64,000 nt of DNA from Saccharopolyspora endophytica (GCF_018070075.1 NZ_JAGPXE010000012.1:62001-126000), one strand, 5' to 3'. Counted from the stretch's first letter, positions 17,215 to 26,242 are shown. The notes: generated from the sequence alone by a model not told the origin. Numbers and translations: made by a program.

Positions 17215-17310
17215 ACCTAACGTTCTACGCGCAGCCCCCACCCCGAACACCAACCGTTCGGATTTCCCGAACAATCAGGATCCCGGTCTACCGTTCCTCA
17301 ACAGCGTTCA

Positions 17311-17335
17311 GGCGTCCCCATGATGATCGGACGCC
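17311..17335 (-). other. Hairpin just 3' of the TnpB-like gene
   Basis: Perfect 7-bp inverted repeat GGCGTCC/GGACGCC with an 11-base loop, starting 4 bases after the TnpB-like stop codon. It has no U-run. It could be a weak terminator, or the end of a structured transcript such as those found at the 3' end of tnpB genes; the latter is speculation. Confidence 0.35.
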
Positions 17336-17338
17336 CAG

Positions 17339-18931
17339 CTACTGCGTCCATCCCGAACGGTGTTGGACGAACTGGGTTCCCGCATTCGCTCGACGGCCGG
17401 ACAGCACGGATCGCGTCCGCGTCCCGGTCGCGTCGGGGCGGGTTCCTTCACACCCACGAGCACGTGGCCGGGCCTGGATGGTCCGATGCCCGGCACGATC
17501 GCTCTGGTCGTGCCGGGGCGGTGTCCCCCGTCGCCTGATCCCGTGCCCGAGGGCGCGTCTCCCGATCGCCACGCTCGCGGCGTGGTGTCGGGTGATCTCA
17601 TGCTTCTTCCTGGACAGTGGCACACGCCAGTGCTCGTTGCCCCACCTGCTGGTGTAGGCAGGGTCCACGACGATCACACTGGCACCGGTCTCGGCGGCCA
17701 TCGACACCAGCCGGGAACGAAGCTTCCCCGTGGGCATGCCGGAAATCAGCTGCCGGAACCGCTTCCTGCGGCCATGCTTCTCACGAGTCGTCGAGTCACC
17801 GAAGTCGAGGTCCTCGACCGCGATCGCCCGCACACCTTCACTCCTGGCCCAACGCAAAAGCTGGGACAGGGCATGGCGCAGCTGTGCGTCTCGGTGGTCA
17901 GCCGTGCCGGAAAGGTCATAACCGAAGGTTTTCGGTCGACCGGTCGGGTTGCCGTGGGGGTCGAGCTTCCAGGCGGCGAGGTGATCGACATTGGTGTCCA
18001 CCCCGATCACCGGCCCCGACCGCAACACGGCCAGCGACACCGGCCGTGTTGGGCTGCGCTGCCAGGACGCACCCACGTACCAGCGGTCACGAGTGGCGTC
18101 GTAGTGAAACCGGTACGCCACCGCCCGATCACCAGCGATGCGCTCAGCCCACTCCGCACCGCGATGCTGGAACCGCGCGATCGCGGTCAAGACATACCGC
18201 CCGTTGCGTGCGTTGGCGAGATGTTCCAGCGGCGCGGGCAACCGGATCGACACCTCGCCATCCGGGGTGACGCGCACCGTTTCGTTGCCGAACTTCTTGC
18301 CCGACTCCCCATCCGCCGCGAAGAACCAGCGTTCGGCCTCCCACCGAGCACGCCACTGCTCCTCGCTGAGCCCGGCCCGGCCCAGGTGATGCCGGTGGTG
18401 AAGCAGCTTCCTCCCGCCCCGCACCACCGCAATGCGGCCCGAATCCCAATTCGCCTGGAGTTGGGCGCAGCGGGCCCGCAATGCGGCCAGGCGGCGAGAT
18501 TTGGCAAACCACTCCTGGGCCGACTGATACCCGCCGGGTTTCCCCGCCACGCCCTTCTCACCGAGCCCGAGCGACAATCTGTAGCTGAGCATCTCGATGC
18601 CTGCGGCCAGGTTGCGAAGCTGCGCCAGCTGGTTGCGGCGGGCCAACGACCATTGATCGTTGCTGAACTTGGTGATGCTGCCCGCCCATCGCGCCGACGA
18701 CACCGCGGTGACCGCCCGCTTGCGATCCGCCCAGGAATGCTTGTCGTGATCCAGTCCGTCACGGACTCGGGCAGCCAGGTCGCTGGAAGCAAGCCTCCCC
18801 AGATGCGCTCCGACCTCACGCAACACCCGCTCGTCGCTGAGCGTCATGCCCTTCAATCGGGTTCGGATGCTCACGCCGGTGGGCCCGTTCGCGACATACG
18901 TCTCGGCGATCGATCGCAACCGTGCAGCCAC
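17339..18931 (-). CDS. TnpB-like (IS200/IS605 OrfB family) protein lacking zinc ribbon
   Basis: A 530-residue relative of IS605 OrfB/TnpB. RuvC-I is VIGVDTNVDHLAAWKLD (Asp312) and RuvC-II is AIAVEDLDF (Glu373). The region that normally holds the CxxC...CxxC zinc ribbon reads VDPAYTSRWGNEHW with no cysteines, and the place of RuvC-III (usually DxNAA) reads TRHHAASVAIGRRALG (His449-His450), so the third catalytic Asp is not evident. The C-terminal tail is Arg-rich. No tnpA or IS ends are visible. I recall similar proteins in other actinomycetes. Function uncertain: relic, nuclease with altered site, or RNA-guided regulator. Confidence 0.8.
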   Translation of the reverse strand: MAARLRSIAETYVANGPTGVSIRTRLKGMTLSDERVLREVGAHLGRLASSDLAARVRDGLDHDKHSWADRKRAVTAVSSARWAGSITKFSNDQWSLARRNQLAQLRNLAAGIEMLSYRLSLGLGEKGVAGKPGGYQSAQEWFAKSRRLAALRARCAQLQANWDSGRIAVVRGGRKLLHHRHHLGRAGLSEEQWRARWEAERWFFAADGESGKKFGNETVRVTPDGEVSIRLPAPLEHLANARNGRYVLTAIARFQHRGAEWAERIAGDRAVAYRFHYDATRDRWYVGASWQRSPTRPVSLAVLRSGPVIGVDTNVDHLAAWKLDPHGNPTGRPKTFGYDLSGTADHRDAQLRHALSQLLRWARSEGVRAIAVEDLDFGDSTTREKHGRRKRFRQLISGMPTGKLRSRLVSMAAETGASVIVVDPAYTSRWGNEHWRVPLSRKKHEITRHHAASVAIGRRALGHGIRRRGTPPRHDQSDRAGHRTIQARPRARGCEGTRPDATGTRTRSVLSGRRANAGTQFVQHRSGWTQ

Positions 18932-19239
18932 GACCCACCCCCTGATGACTCGGCGAACATCGACAACACGAAATTACCTACGCCGCAACGGAAAATCACT
19001 CCGATGCACCGAACATCCGCCGAACGAGACTGCCACTGGGCGATCACCGCACACCCGAGGCGAGAAACGCACTGCGCGACATCAACGGCTACCCAGAGCG
19101 GACACCTCCAGGGGACCCCGGACCACGCTCACTGGCACTGGCGCACGCTCAGTAAACGGCCGATCGAGATTCGAATGTGCATCGTAAAGTGCGCCTCAAT
19201 CGCCTGGTCTCTTCCGGCGACCGGTCGTACGTTGCCCGC
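18932..19239. other. Divergent intergenic region, TnpB-like / LysR
   Basis: Just over 300 bp with no credible gene. It contains a relatively AT-rich stretch near 18970-19000 and the sequence ATTCGAATGTGCATCGTAAA near 19167-19187, close to the LysR start. No terminal inverted repeats or target duplication delimiting an insertion element could be found. Confidence 0.4.
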
Positions 19240-20151
19240 ATGGAGTTGCGGCGGTTGGAGACCTTGCTGGTGGTGGCCGAGGAGGGGCACTTCGGCCGGG
19301 CCGCCGAGCGGTTGTTCCTGGCCAAGGCGACCGTGACCGAGCACGTCAAGCAGCTGGAGCAGGACTTCGGGACGCGGCTGCTGGACCGCAACCCGGTGCG
19401 GCTGACCCCCGCGGGACACCGGCTCGCGCGGCACGCTCGCGCGCTGCTCGCCGCCGCCGACCTCGCCCGCGCGGACGTCGCCGAGGCGGCATCGGCCGAG
19501 CCCGGGACGCTGCGGGTCGGGGTCATGGGGCACGGGTCGGCGGAGCTGACGCCCGCCACCGCGCAGGCGTTCCGGATGGCGCACCCCGAGATCGACCTGC
19601 GGCTGGTACCGCTGGACTTCACCGAGCACGTGTCCGCGCTGCTGGAGCACCGGGTGGACGTGGCGTTCGTGCGCCCGGCACCGGTGGACGAGCGCGTCGA
19701 GGTCGACGTGCTGACCACCGAGCGGCGCATCGTGGTGGTCTCGGCCCGCTGGGAGCTGGCCGACGCACCCGAGGTGCGGCTGGCCGACGTGCTCGACCTG
19801 CCGTTCATCCGGCTTCCCGAGCGCACGCCGCGCCCGTTCACCGACTACCTGTACTTCACCGCGGCGCGGGGCGGTGAGGCCCCGCGCCGCGGCAAGGACG
19901 ACGCGGTCAACCCGCACGAGGTGCTCGCCACGGCGGCCGCCGGACGGGGTGCGGGTTCGGCGCTGGAATCCTTCGAGCGCTTCTACCCGTGGCCCGGCAC
20001 CCGATGCGTTCCGGTGGCGGACGCGCCGTGGGAGCACAGCGTGCTGGTCAGCCGCGCCGGTGACGAGGATCCGCAGGTGCGTGCCTTCCGGACCCTGGCC
20101 ACCGGGCTCGCCCGCGAACTCGGCCCCGGGCTGCAGCTGGCCCCGGCGTGA
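19240..20151 (+). CDS. LysR family transcriptional regulator
   Basis: A 303-residue LTTR. The N-terminal HTH is MELRRLETLLVVAEEGHFGR, then AAERLFLAKATVTEHVKQLE, then DFGTRLLDRNPVRLTPAGH; the rest is a periplasmic-binding-like effector domain. The ATG at 19240 is chosen because the family N terminus starts there; the upstream 21 codons look non-coding. Its stop is directly adjacent to the stop of the convergent protease gene. Target genes are unknown; the divergent TnpB-like/MFS pair is a possible target. Confidence 0.9.
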   Translation: MELRRLETLLVVAEEGHFGRAAERLFLAKATVTEHVKQLEQDFGTRLLDRNPVRLTPAGHRLARHARALLAAADLARADVAEAASAEPGTLRVGVMGHGSAELTPATAQAFRMAHPEIDLRLVPLDFTEHVSALLEHRVDVAFVRPAPVDERVEVDVLTTERRIVVVSARWELADAPEVRLADVLDLPFIRLPERTPRPFTDYLYFTAARGGEAPRRGKDDAVNPHEVLATAAAGRGAGSALESFERFYPWPGTRCVPVADAPWEHSVLVSRAGDEDPQVRAFRTLATGLARELGPGLQLAPA

Positions 20152-20955
20152 TCAGTGCTGAGCCGTGAGCTGGGCCCGGATGTCGGCCTCGTAGGCGGCG
20201 GTGCGGGTGTAGATGCCCGGGTTGCCCGGCCTCGCGCAGCCGTTGCCGGTGGAGACGATGCCGACGAGCTTGCCGTCGACCACCAGCGGCCCGCCGGAGT
20301 CGCCCTGGCAGCTGTCGATGCCGCCCTCGGGGTATCCGGCGCAGACCATCGCCTGCGGGTCGTACTGGTCGTACGCCCGCTTGCAGTCGTCGTCGGAGGT
20401 CAGCGGCACCTCGGCCTTCTGCAGGGTGTCCGAGGCGTCGCCGCCCTCGGAGGTGGCGCCCCAGCCGAGCACGGTCGCCATCCGGCCCGCCTCGTAGGAG
20501 GCGGTGTCGGCCGGGGTGGCCACCGGCAGCGGGGCCTGCGGGAGCTGCTGCTCGAGGGTCAGCACCGCCACGTCGGACCCGGTGTTGGCGTCCTGGTAGT
20601 TCGGGTGGACCCAGATGTCGGAAACCGGGACCTCGACGCCGTCGGTGGACGACTTGCTCTCCCGTCCTGCCACCACCCGCACCGACGCGGGTCGCTCGCC
20701 CTTGACGCAGTGCGCCGCCGTGATGACCTTGTTCGCCGCGCCGATGGTGCCGCCGCAGAACTGGTTGCCCTGGTCATCGGCCAGGTAGACCACCCACGGG
20801 TGGTCGGCGATCGGAGCCGCCTGTCCCCCGACGATCGGTGGCGCAGCGGTCCCCTGCTCGCCGGCGTGGGCCGAGGTGGCCAGCAGACCACCGATCAGGC
20901 TCATCGCCGCCAGCGTCCCGGCCGCCGCCCGCATCCCGAGTTTGTTCTCCGCCAT
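20152..20955 (-). CDS. Secreted trypsin-like serine protease (S1)
   Basis: A 267-residue S1 protease with signal peptide (AAAGTLAAMSLIGGLLATSA, cleavage after AHA near 31), activation site near P|PIVGG, and triad motifs TAAHC, SDVAVLTL and GDSGGP. SCQGDSGGP preceded by Asp predicts trypsin-like specificity. Six cysteines form three recognisable pairs. The ATG is preceded by GGAGGAG. It is a close paralogue of the protease at 14336, sharing the YPEGGxDxCxGDSGGP block. Confidence 0.94.
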   Translation of the reverse strand: MAENKLGMRAAAGTLAAMSLIGGLLATSAHAGEQGTAAPPIVGGQAAPIADHPWVVYLADDQGNQFCGGTIGAANKVITAAHCVKGERPASVRVVAGRESKSSTDGVEVPVSDIWVHPNYQDANTGSDVAVLTLEQQLPQAPLPVATPADTASYEAGRMATVLGWGATSEGGDASDTLQKAEVPLTSDDDCKRAYDQYDPQAMVCAGYPEGGIDSCQGDSGGPLVVDGKLVGIVSTGNGCARPGNPGIYTRTAAYEADIRAQLTAQH

Positions 20956-21170
20956 GGTTCGTCTCCTCCCCCGGAGCCTCCCGGCGGCCGTCCGACCGCC
21001 GCTCCGGCTCGTCCAAAGTGTCCACGAGTAAGAGGAAACGAACCCTCTGTCAGATACACCTCGGCCAGGAGCTCAACACGAACGAGTGGAATTTCAAGCC
21101 ACTTTCCACTCGGACGGCCCAACGTTTCGGTCCACTGTGGATGAATAGGGGGAGGTACCTTCCACCCGGG

Positions 21171-21195
21171 ACCGGCGCGTCCGGCCCCGGGTGGA
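21171..21195 (-). terminator. Hairpin 3' of cobN
   Basis: A 10-bp perfect inverted repeat (TCCACCCGGG / CCCGGGTGGA) begins 4 bases after the cobN stop. It lacks a U-run, as is common for terminator-like hairpins in high-GC actinomycetes. Confidence 0.55.
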
Positions 21196-21198
21196 CTA

Positions 21199-24100
21199 TC
21201 AGTCCTCCAGCTGGCCCTCCAGCTCCAGGTACACCGACCGCAGATCGTCGAGGACCTGCTCGTCCGGTTCGGCCCACAGACCGCGGTCAGCGGCTTCCAG
21301 CAGCCGCTCGGTCATGCCTCGCAGCGCCCACGGGTTGGAGTTGCGCAGGAACTGCTGCACCTGCTCGTCGAAGACGTAGGACTCCGCCAGCTTCGCGTAC
21401 ATCCAGTCGTCGACGACCCCGGCGGTGGCATCGAACCCGAACAGGTAATCCACCGTGGCCGCGAGCTCGAAGGCGCCCTTGTACCCGTGCCGCTGCATCG
21501 CCGAGATCCACTTCGGGTTGATCACCCGAGCCCGGAAGACCCGCTTGGTCTCCTCGCCCAGCGTGCGGGTCTTGACCGCGTGCGGCACCGCCGAGTCACC
21601 CACGTAGGCGGCCGGGCTCTGCCCGGACAGCGAGCGCACCATCGCGACCATGCCGCCGTGGTACTGGAAGTAGTCGTCGGAGTCGGCGATGTCGTGCTCG
21701 CGGGTGTCGACGTTCTTGGCCGCCACCTGGATGCGCTTGAACGCCGTCTCCATGTCGCCGCGCGCCTCGCGGCCGTCGAGCCCTCGGCCGTAGGCGTAAC
21801 CGCCCCAGGTCGCGTAGACCTCGGCGAGGTCGGCGTCGCTGCGCCAGTTGCGGGCGTCGATCAGCGGCAGCAGCCCGGCACCGTAGGCGCCCGGCTTGGA
21901 GCCGAAGATGCGGGTCGAGGCCCGGCGGTCGTCTCCGTGCTCGGCCTTGTCGGCGCGGTAGTGGGCGGCGACGTAGTTGTCCTCGTCGGGCTCGTCGAGC
22001 TTGGCCACGGTCTGCACCGCGTCGTCGATCAGCGAGACGACGTGCGGGAACGCGTCGCGGAAGAACCCGGAGATGCGCACCACCACATCGATGCGCGGCC
22101 GGCCCAGCTCGGCGACCGGCACGACCTCGAAGCCGGTGACCCGCCGCGAGGCGTCGTCCCACTTAGGGCGGCAGCCCAGCAGCCAGAGGATCTCGGCGAT
22201 GTCATCGCCCTGCGTCCGCATCGCCGAGGTGCCCCACACCGTCAGACCGACCGAGCGCGGGTTCTCCCCGGTGTCGGCGACGTGCCGGGTGATCAGCGAA
22301 TCGGCGAGCGCGGAGCCGACGTCGAAGGCGTTGCGCGACGGGATGGCCTTGGGGTCCACCGAGTAGAAGTTGCGGCCGGTGGGCAGCACCGAGATCAGCC
22401 CGCGGGTCGGCGACCCGGACGGTCCGGCGGGCACGAAACCACCGTTGAGCGCGTGCAGCACGTGCTCGACCTCTTCGGTGGTGCGGGCCAGGCGCGGCAC
22501 CAGCTCGACGCAGGCGAACCGCAGCACCCGCACGACCTCGGCGACACCGGTGCCGATCACGTCGGTGACGACCTGCTCAGCGCGTTCGGAGTCCCATCCG
22601 GTGTCGGCCAGCGTCTGGATCAGCTTGCGCGCCAACGATTCCACCAGGTCCACCGCGTCCGACGCCGACGCCGATGGCCCCTCGACGAGCTCGGTGAGCG
22701 CGGCCGGGACGTCCGCGCGGGCGCCGGGCTCGGCCAGCAGCGCCTGCTCGTCGAGTCCGAAGTGGTCCGACAGCGCGGAGCGCAGGCCGGGCAGCGCGCC
22801 GACCTTGCCGCCGAAGACCTGCTTGGCGCGCAGGATCGCCAGCACGTCGTTGACCAGCTCCTCGTCGCGCGGCGCGCGGCCGAGGATGTGCAGGCCGTCG
22901 CGGATCTGCACGTCCTTGATCTCGCACAGGTAGCCGTCGATGTGCATCACGAAGTCGTCGAAGGACTCCGCGTCGGGCTGGCCCTCCTGGTGCAGGTCGT
23001 GGTGCAGCTCGGCCTGGGTGACCAGCTCCCAGATCTGGTTGCGCAGCGCCGGCTTCTTCTCCGGGTCCAGGTCCGTGACCAGCGCGTACTCGTCGAGCAG
23101 CTGCTCCAGCTTGGCGATGTCGCCGTAGGCGTCGGCGCGGGCCATCGGCGGGATCATGTGGTCCACCACGGTCGCGTGCCCGCGCCGCTTGGCCTGGGTG
23201 CCCTCACCCGGGTCGTTGACGATGAACGGGTACACGAACGGCATGTCGCCGAGCACCGCGTCCGGCGCGCAGTCCGCCGCCAGGCCCAGGCCCTTGCCCG
23301 GCAGCCATTCCAGGGTGCCGTGCTTGCCCAGGTGGATCACCGCGTGCGCGCCGAACTCCTCGGCCAGCCAGCGGTAGGCCGCCAGGTACTGGTGCGAGGG
23401 CGGCAGGTCCGGGTCGTGGTAGATCGCGATCGGGTTCTCGCCGAAACCGCGCGGCGGCTGGATCAGGATCACCACGTTGCCGAAGCGCAGCGCGGCGACG
23501 TAGATGTAGCCCTCGTCGTCGACGTAGAGGCTGCCGGGCGGGGCACCCCAGTGCTCGGTCATCGACGCCCGCAGCTCTTCGGGCAGCGCGTCGAACCACT
23601 CGCGGTAGCGGGTCGTCGGGACGCGGATCGCGGCCTCGGACATCTGCTCCTCGGTCAGCCACTCCACGTCGTGGCCGCCTGCGGAGATCAGGCGGTGGAT
23701 CAGGGTGTCGCCGTCCAGGCCGGTCACGTCCAGGCCGCCGAGGTCGTAGCCGGCATCCTCCAGGGCGCTGAGCAGCACGACCGCCGAGGCGGGGGTGTCC
23801 AGGCCGACGGCGTTGCCGACGCGGGAGTGCTTGGTCGGGTAGGAGGACAGCACCACGCCGAGGCGCTTGGCGGAGTTGTCCACGTGGCGCAGCCGCGCCA
23901 GCGACACGGCGGTGGAGGCCACGCGGGCCGCGCGCTCGGGGTCGGCGACGTAGACCGGGATGCCCTCCGGGCCCTCCTCCTTGAAGGAGAACGGCACGCT
24001 GATCAACCGGCCGTCGAACTCCGGCACGGCGACCTGCATCGCGGCGTCCATCGGCGACAGCGCCGCGTCGCTGTCGGACCACACCGCGCGGCTGGTGGTC

Positions 24101-24876
24101 AGGCACAGGCCCTGCAGCACGGGGATGTCGAGCTCGGCCAGCGCACCGGCGTCCCAGGAGTCCTCGTCACCGCCCGCGCTGGCGTCGGCGGCGACCGCAC
24201 CGCCCGCGGCGAGGACGGTGGCGATCAGCGCGTCGCACCCGCCCAGCAGTTCGCGCAGACCGGCGGCGTCGGACAGGCCGCGCAGCGAGCCGCAGAACAC
24301 CGGCACCACGTTGGCGCCGGCGGATTCGACCTGGTCGGCGAGGGTGTCGACGAACGCGGTGTTGCCCGCCAGCGCGTGCGCCCGGTAGAAGACGACGCCG
24401 ATCGTCGGACGCGACGGGTCGTGCTCGCGCTCGCCGTGCAGGCCGAACTCCGGCATCGACTGCGGTTCGGTGAACCCGGTGCCGGTCAGCAGCACGGTGT
24501 CGGACAGGAAGTGGGCGAGCTGGGCGAGGTTCTCCGGGCCGCCTTCGACCAGGTAGGCCAGGGCCTGGGTGGACACACCGGCGGGCACCGTGGACAGCGT
24601 CATCAGCTCGGCGTCCGGGGTGGCCTCACCGCCCAGCGCCACGGTCGGCAGACCCGACGCCAGCACCGCGTCCAGGCCCTCCTCCCAGGCGCGGCGGCCG
24701 CCCAGCAGCCGGACCACGACGACGTCAACGCCGTCGAGCAGCGCCGGAACGTCCTCGGCGGCCACGCGGGAGGGGTTGGCGACGCGGTAGTCGGCCTCGG
24801 CGGCACGGGCGGCCAGCAGGTCGGTGTCCGCAGTGGACAGCAGCAGAACTCGGGCGTCGCGGGCAGGCTCGCTCAC
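21199..24876 (-). CDS. cobN: Cobaltochelatase large subunit CobN
   Basis: A 1225-residue CobN, the usual family length. Typical blocks include IGVVFYRAHALAGNTAFVDT, LGVVLSSYPTKHSRVGNAVG, HLGKHGTLEWLPGKGLGLA, NFYSVDPKAIPSRNAFDVG and GYKGAFELAATVDYLFGFDA. It inserts cobalt into hydrogenobyrinic acid a,c-diamide; in actinobacteria the ATPase partner is a ChlID protein such as the one at 11493. The start is GTG with GAGAGGA upstream. A cobalamin riboswitch lies in the leader. Confidence 0.97.
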   Translation of the reverse strand: MSEPARDARVLLLSTADTDLLAARAAEADYRVANPSRVAAEDVPALLDGVDVVVVRLLGGRRAWEEGLDAVLASGLPTVALGGEATPDAELMTLSTVPAGVSTQALAYLVEGGPENLAQLAHFLSDTVLLTGTGFTEPQSMPEFGLHGEREHDPSRPTIGVVFYRAHALAGNTAFVDTLADQVESAGANVVPVFCGSLRGLSDAAGLRELLGGCDALIATVLAAGGAVAADASAGGDEDSWDAGALAELDIPVLQGLCLTTSRAVWSDSDAALSPMDAAMQVAVPEFDGRLISVPFSFKEEGPEGIPVYVADPERAARVASTAVSLARLRHVDNSAKRLGVVLSSYPTKHSRVGNAVGLDTPASAVVLLSALEDAGYDLGGLDVTGLDGDTLIHRLISAGGHDVEWLTEEQMSEAAIRVPTTRYREWFDALPEELRASMTEHWGAPPGSLYVDDEGYIYVAALRFGNVVILIQPPRGFGENPIAIYHDPDLPPSHQYLAAYRWLAEEFGAHAVIHLGKHGTLEWLPGKGLGLAADCAPDAVLGDMPFVYPFIVNDPGEGTQAKRRGHATVVDHMIPPMARADAYGDIAKLEQLLDEYALVTDLDPEKKPALRNQIWELVTQAELHHDLHQEGQPDAESFDDFVMHIDGYLCEIKDVQIRDGLHILGRAPRDEELVNDVLAILRAKQVFGGKVGALPGLRSALSDHFGLDEQALLAEPGARADVPAALTELVEGPSASASDAVDLVESLARKLIQTLADTGWDSERAEQVVTDVIGTGVAEVVRVLRFACVELVPRLARTTEEVEHVLHALNGGFVPAGPSGSPTRGLISVLPTGRNFYSVDPKAIPSRNAFDVGSALADSLITRHVADTGENPRSVGLTVWGTSAMRTQGDDIAEILWLLGCRPKWDDASRRVTGFEVVPVAELGRPRIDVVVRISGFFRDAFPHVVSLIDDAVQTVAKLDEPDEDNYVAAHYRADKAEHGDDRRASTRIFGSKPGAYGAGLLPLIDARNWRSDADLAEVYATWGGYAYGRGLDGREARGDMETAFKRIQVAAKNVDTREHDIADSDDYFQYHGGMVAMVRSLSGQSPAAYVGDSAVPHAVKTRTLGEETKRVFRARVINPKWISAMQRHGYKGAFELAATVDYLFGFDATAGVVDDWMYAKLAESYVFDEQVQQFLRNSNPWALRGMTERLLEAADRGLWAEPDEQVLDDLRSVYLELEGQLED

Positions 24877-24915
24877 GGTGATCCTCTCTCGGGGTGCGCG
24901 CCCCGGCGGGGGTCA

Positions 24916-25057
24916 CGGCGGCAGGAGTTCCTGGCTCCCGGATCCTCGCGGTGCCCCGCCTTCCAGCCTGCGCAGGCCGTGGCTGTCGGGGTCCGCTCCC
25001 CGGTCACAGTGGCGCGACCGCCCCGGCCTCACACCGGGTTCCTCCACGTCACCGCCG
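24916..25057 (-). ncRNA. Cobalamin riboswitch upstream of cobN
   Basis: B12 aptamer on the minus strand. P1 is CGGCGG (25052-25057) with CCGCCG (24916-24921). Core elements are CCCGGTGTGAGGCCGGG, GCGCCACTGTGACCGGGG, GGCTGGAAGGC and GGGAGCCAGGA. The 39-base platform before the GTG start contains CGGGG/CCCCG capable of hairpin formation just before GAGAGGA, so translational control is likely. It is the second B12 riboswitch of the window. Confidence 0.93.
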
Positions 25058-25157
25058 TACTGGCGCAGCCATCCTATCGACCCCGCGATCACCCACCACC
25101 CCACCAACGATTTCGCGAGAAAGATCTCGTTCATTCAGCACGACTCGCCTTGGTCGA

Positions 25158-25324
25158 CGGTGCGGGCGGGGGAACCTGAGCGGCTCCGTGGCTCCGGGCG
25201 CCACTCCTGATGTATGTCCAATACACGGCGTCGCGACGTCCTCACCACGAAGCCGCTCAGAACCCCCGGCGGTGCCGGTTGCTCGGGTGGTGGAAGAGGA
25301 AGCACCTTCGGTGCTTGCCTGACG
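25158..25324 (-). repeat. Structured ~168-bp repeat, copy B (inverted)
   Basis: Second copy of the element at 11141-11309, in the opposite orientation. It starts 6 bases after the dehydrogenase stop, so both copies have the same orientation relative to the gene they follow. The first hairpin (25300-25316) reads AAGCACC-GAA-GGTGCTT against AAGCGAC-GAA-GTCGCTT in copy A. The outer 14-bp stem pairs 25245-25258 with 25178-25191. The core between CGACGCC and ACATACAT is identical in both. It lies about 100 bp upstream of the cobN riboswitch. Confidence 0.75.
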
Positions 25325-25330
25325 TGTCGC

Positions 25331-26242
25331 TCAGTAACCCGCGTTCACATCGACCAGGCCCAGGAGCGGTTGTCCTGCCATGTGGCGGCGGACGTTCTCC
25401 TCGACCCTGCGCGCCAGGGCCGGCATCTGCAGCGACGGCGGGTTGGCCGTGTGCGGGGAGATCAGCGCGCGCGGGTGCGTGAACAGCGGGTGCCCTTCGG
25501 GCAGGGGTTCCGGGTCGGTGACGTCGAGGGCGGCACCGCCGATGCGGCCCGCGTCCAGAGCTTCGACCAGTGCTTCGGTGTCGACCAGCGAACCGCGCGC
25601 GATGTTGATCAACCACGCGTCGGACTTCATCGCCCGCAACGCGGCGGCGTCGACGAGCTTCGAGGTCGCCGAGGTCGCCGGAGCCGCCACCACCACGAAG
25701 TCCGACGCCGCGAGCAGCTCGCGCATCCCGTCGGCGTCCTCGGCCGGCCAGGTCCGCTCGGCGCCCAGCACCGGCTTGCCGGAGCGGTTCACCGCCAGCA
25801 CCCGGACGCCGAAGGGGCGCAGCATCTCGATCAGCGCCTTGCCGATCCCACCAGCGCCGATGATGCCGACGGTCGATCCGGCGAGGCTGCGCATGCCCTC
25901 GGGGCGCTGCCACGTGGTGGCTCGCGCCATCGCGGCCAGCTGCCGCGCACCGGCGAGCATGAGGCCGAGGGTGTGCTCGGCGACGGTCTGGGCGAAGGTG
26001 CCCGCGGCCGAGGTGAAGGTCAGATCCTCGCGCAGCACGCCGGAGGCCACCCAGGACTCGATGCCGGCCGACGGCAGCTGCACCCATTCCAGGTCCGGGC
26101 GGTCGTAGGAGCCGAACCGGCTCGGCTCCCCGCCGAACCAGACCAGCGCGTTCGCCTCCTCCGCCGAGCTCAGCTCAGCACCGGCCGCCACCACGGCGGC
26201 TTCCAGCTCGGGCTGGGCGACCGGACCAACGTGGACCTTCAC
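25331..26242 (-). CDS. D-isomer-specific 2-hydroxyacid dehydrogenase
   Basis: A 303-residue NAD(P)-dependent dehydrogenase. The Rossmann motif is VGIIGAGGIGKALIEML; later LINIARGSLVDTEALVEAL carries the substrate-binding arginine, GGAALDVTDPEPLPEGHPL the catalytic Glu region, and LISPHTANP the active-site His. GTG start with GAGAGGAAG upstream. Last gene of the kdgK-eda-dehydrogenase run, 44 bp after eda, so it may reduce or oxidise a 2-keto sugar acid; the exact substrate is unknown. Confidence 0.88.
   Translation of the reverse strand: MKVHVGPVAQPELEAAVVAAGAELSSAEEANALVWFGGEPSRFGSYDRPDLEWVQLPSAGIESWVASGVLREDLTFTSAAGTFAQTVAEHTLGLMLAGARQLAAMARATTWQRPEGMRSLAGSTVGIIGAGGIGKALIEMLRPFGVRVLAVNRSGKPVLGAERTWPAEDADGMRELLAASDFVVVAAPATSATSKLVDAAALRAMKSDAWLINIARGSLVDTEALVEALDAGRIGGAALDVTDPEPLPEGHPLFTHPRALISPHTANPPSLQMPALARRVEENVRRHMAGQPLLGLVDVNAGY

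Noticed and set aside
17339-18931. Complete IS200/IS605 insertion sequence
   Set aside because: No tnpA, no terminal hairpins bounding the gene and no second copy in the window; only the TnpB-like gene is supported.
21487-25179. Open plus-strand frame of about 1230 codons opposite cobN
   Set aside because: The minus strand encodes a full-length conserved CobN; the antisense frame is Arg/Ala/Gly/Val low-complexity sequence with no family features and runs through the riboswitch. It reflects third-position GC bias.
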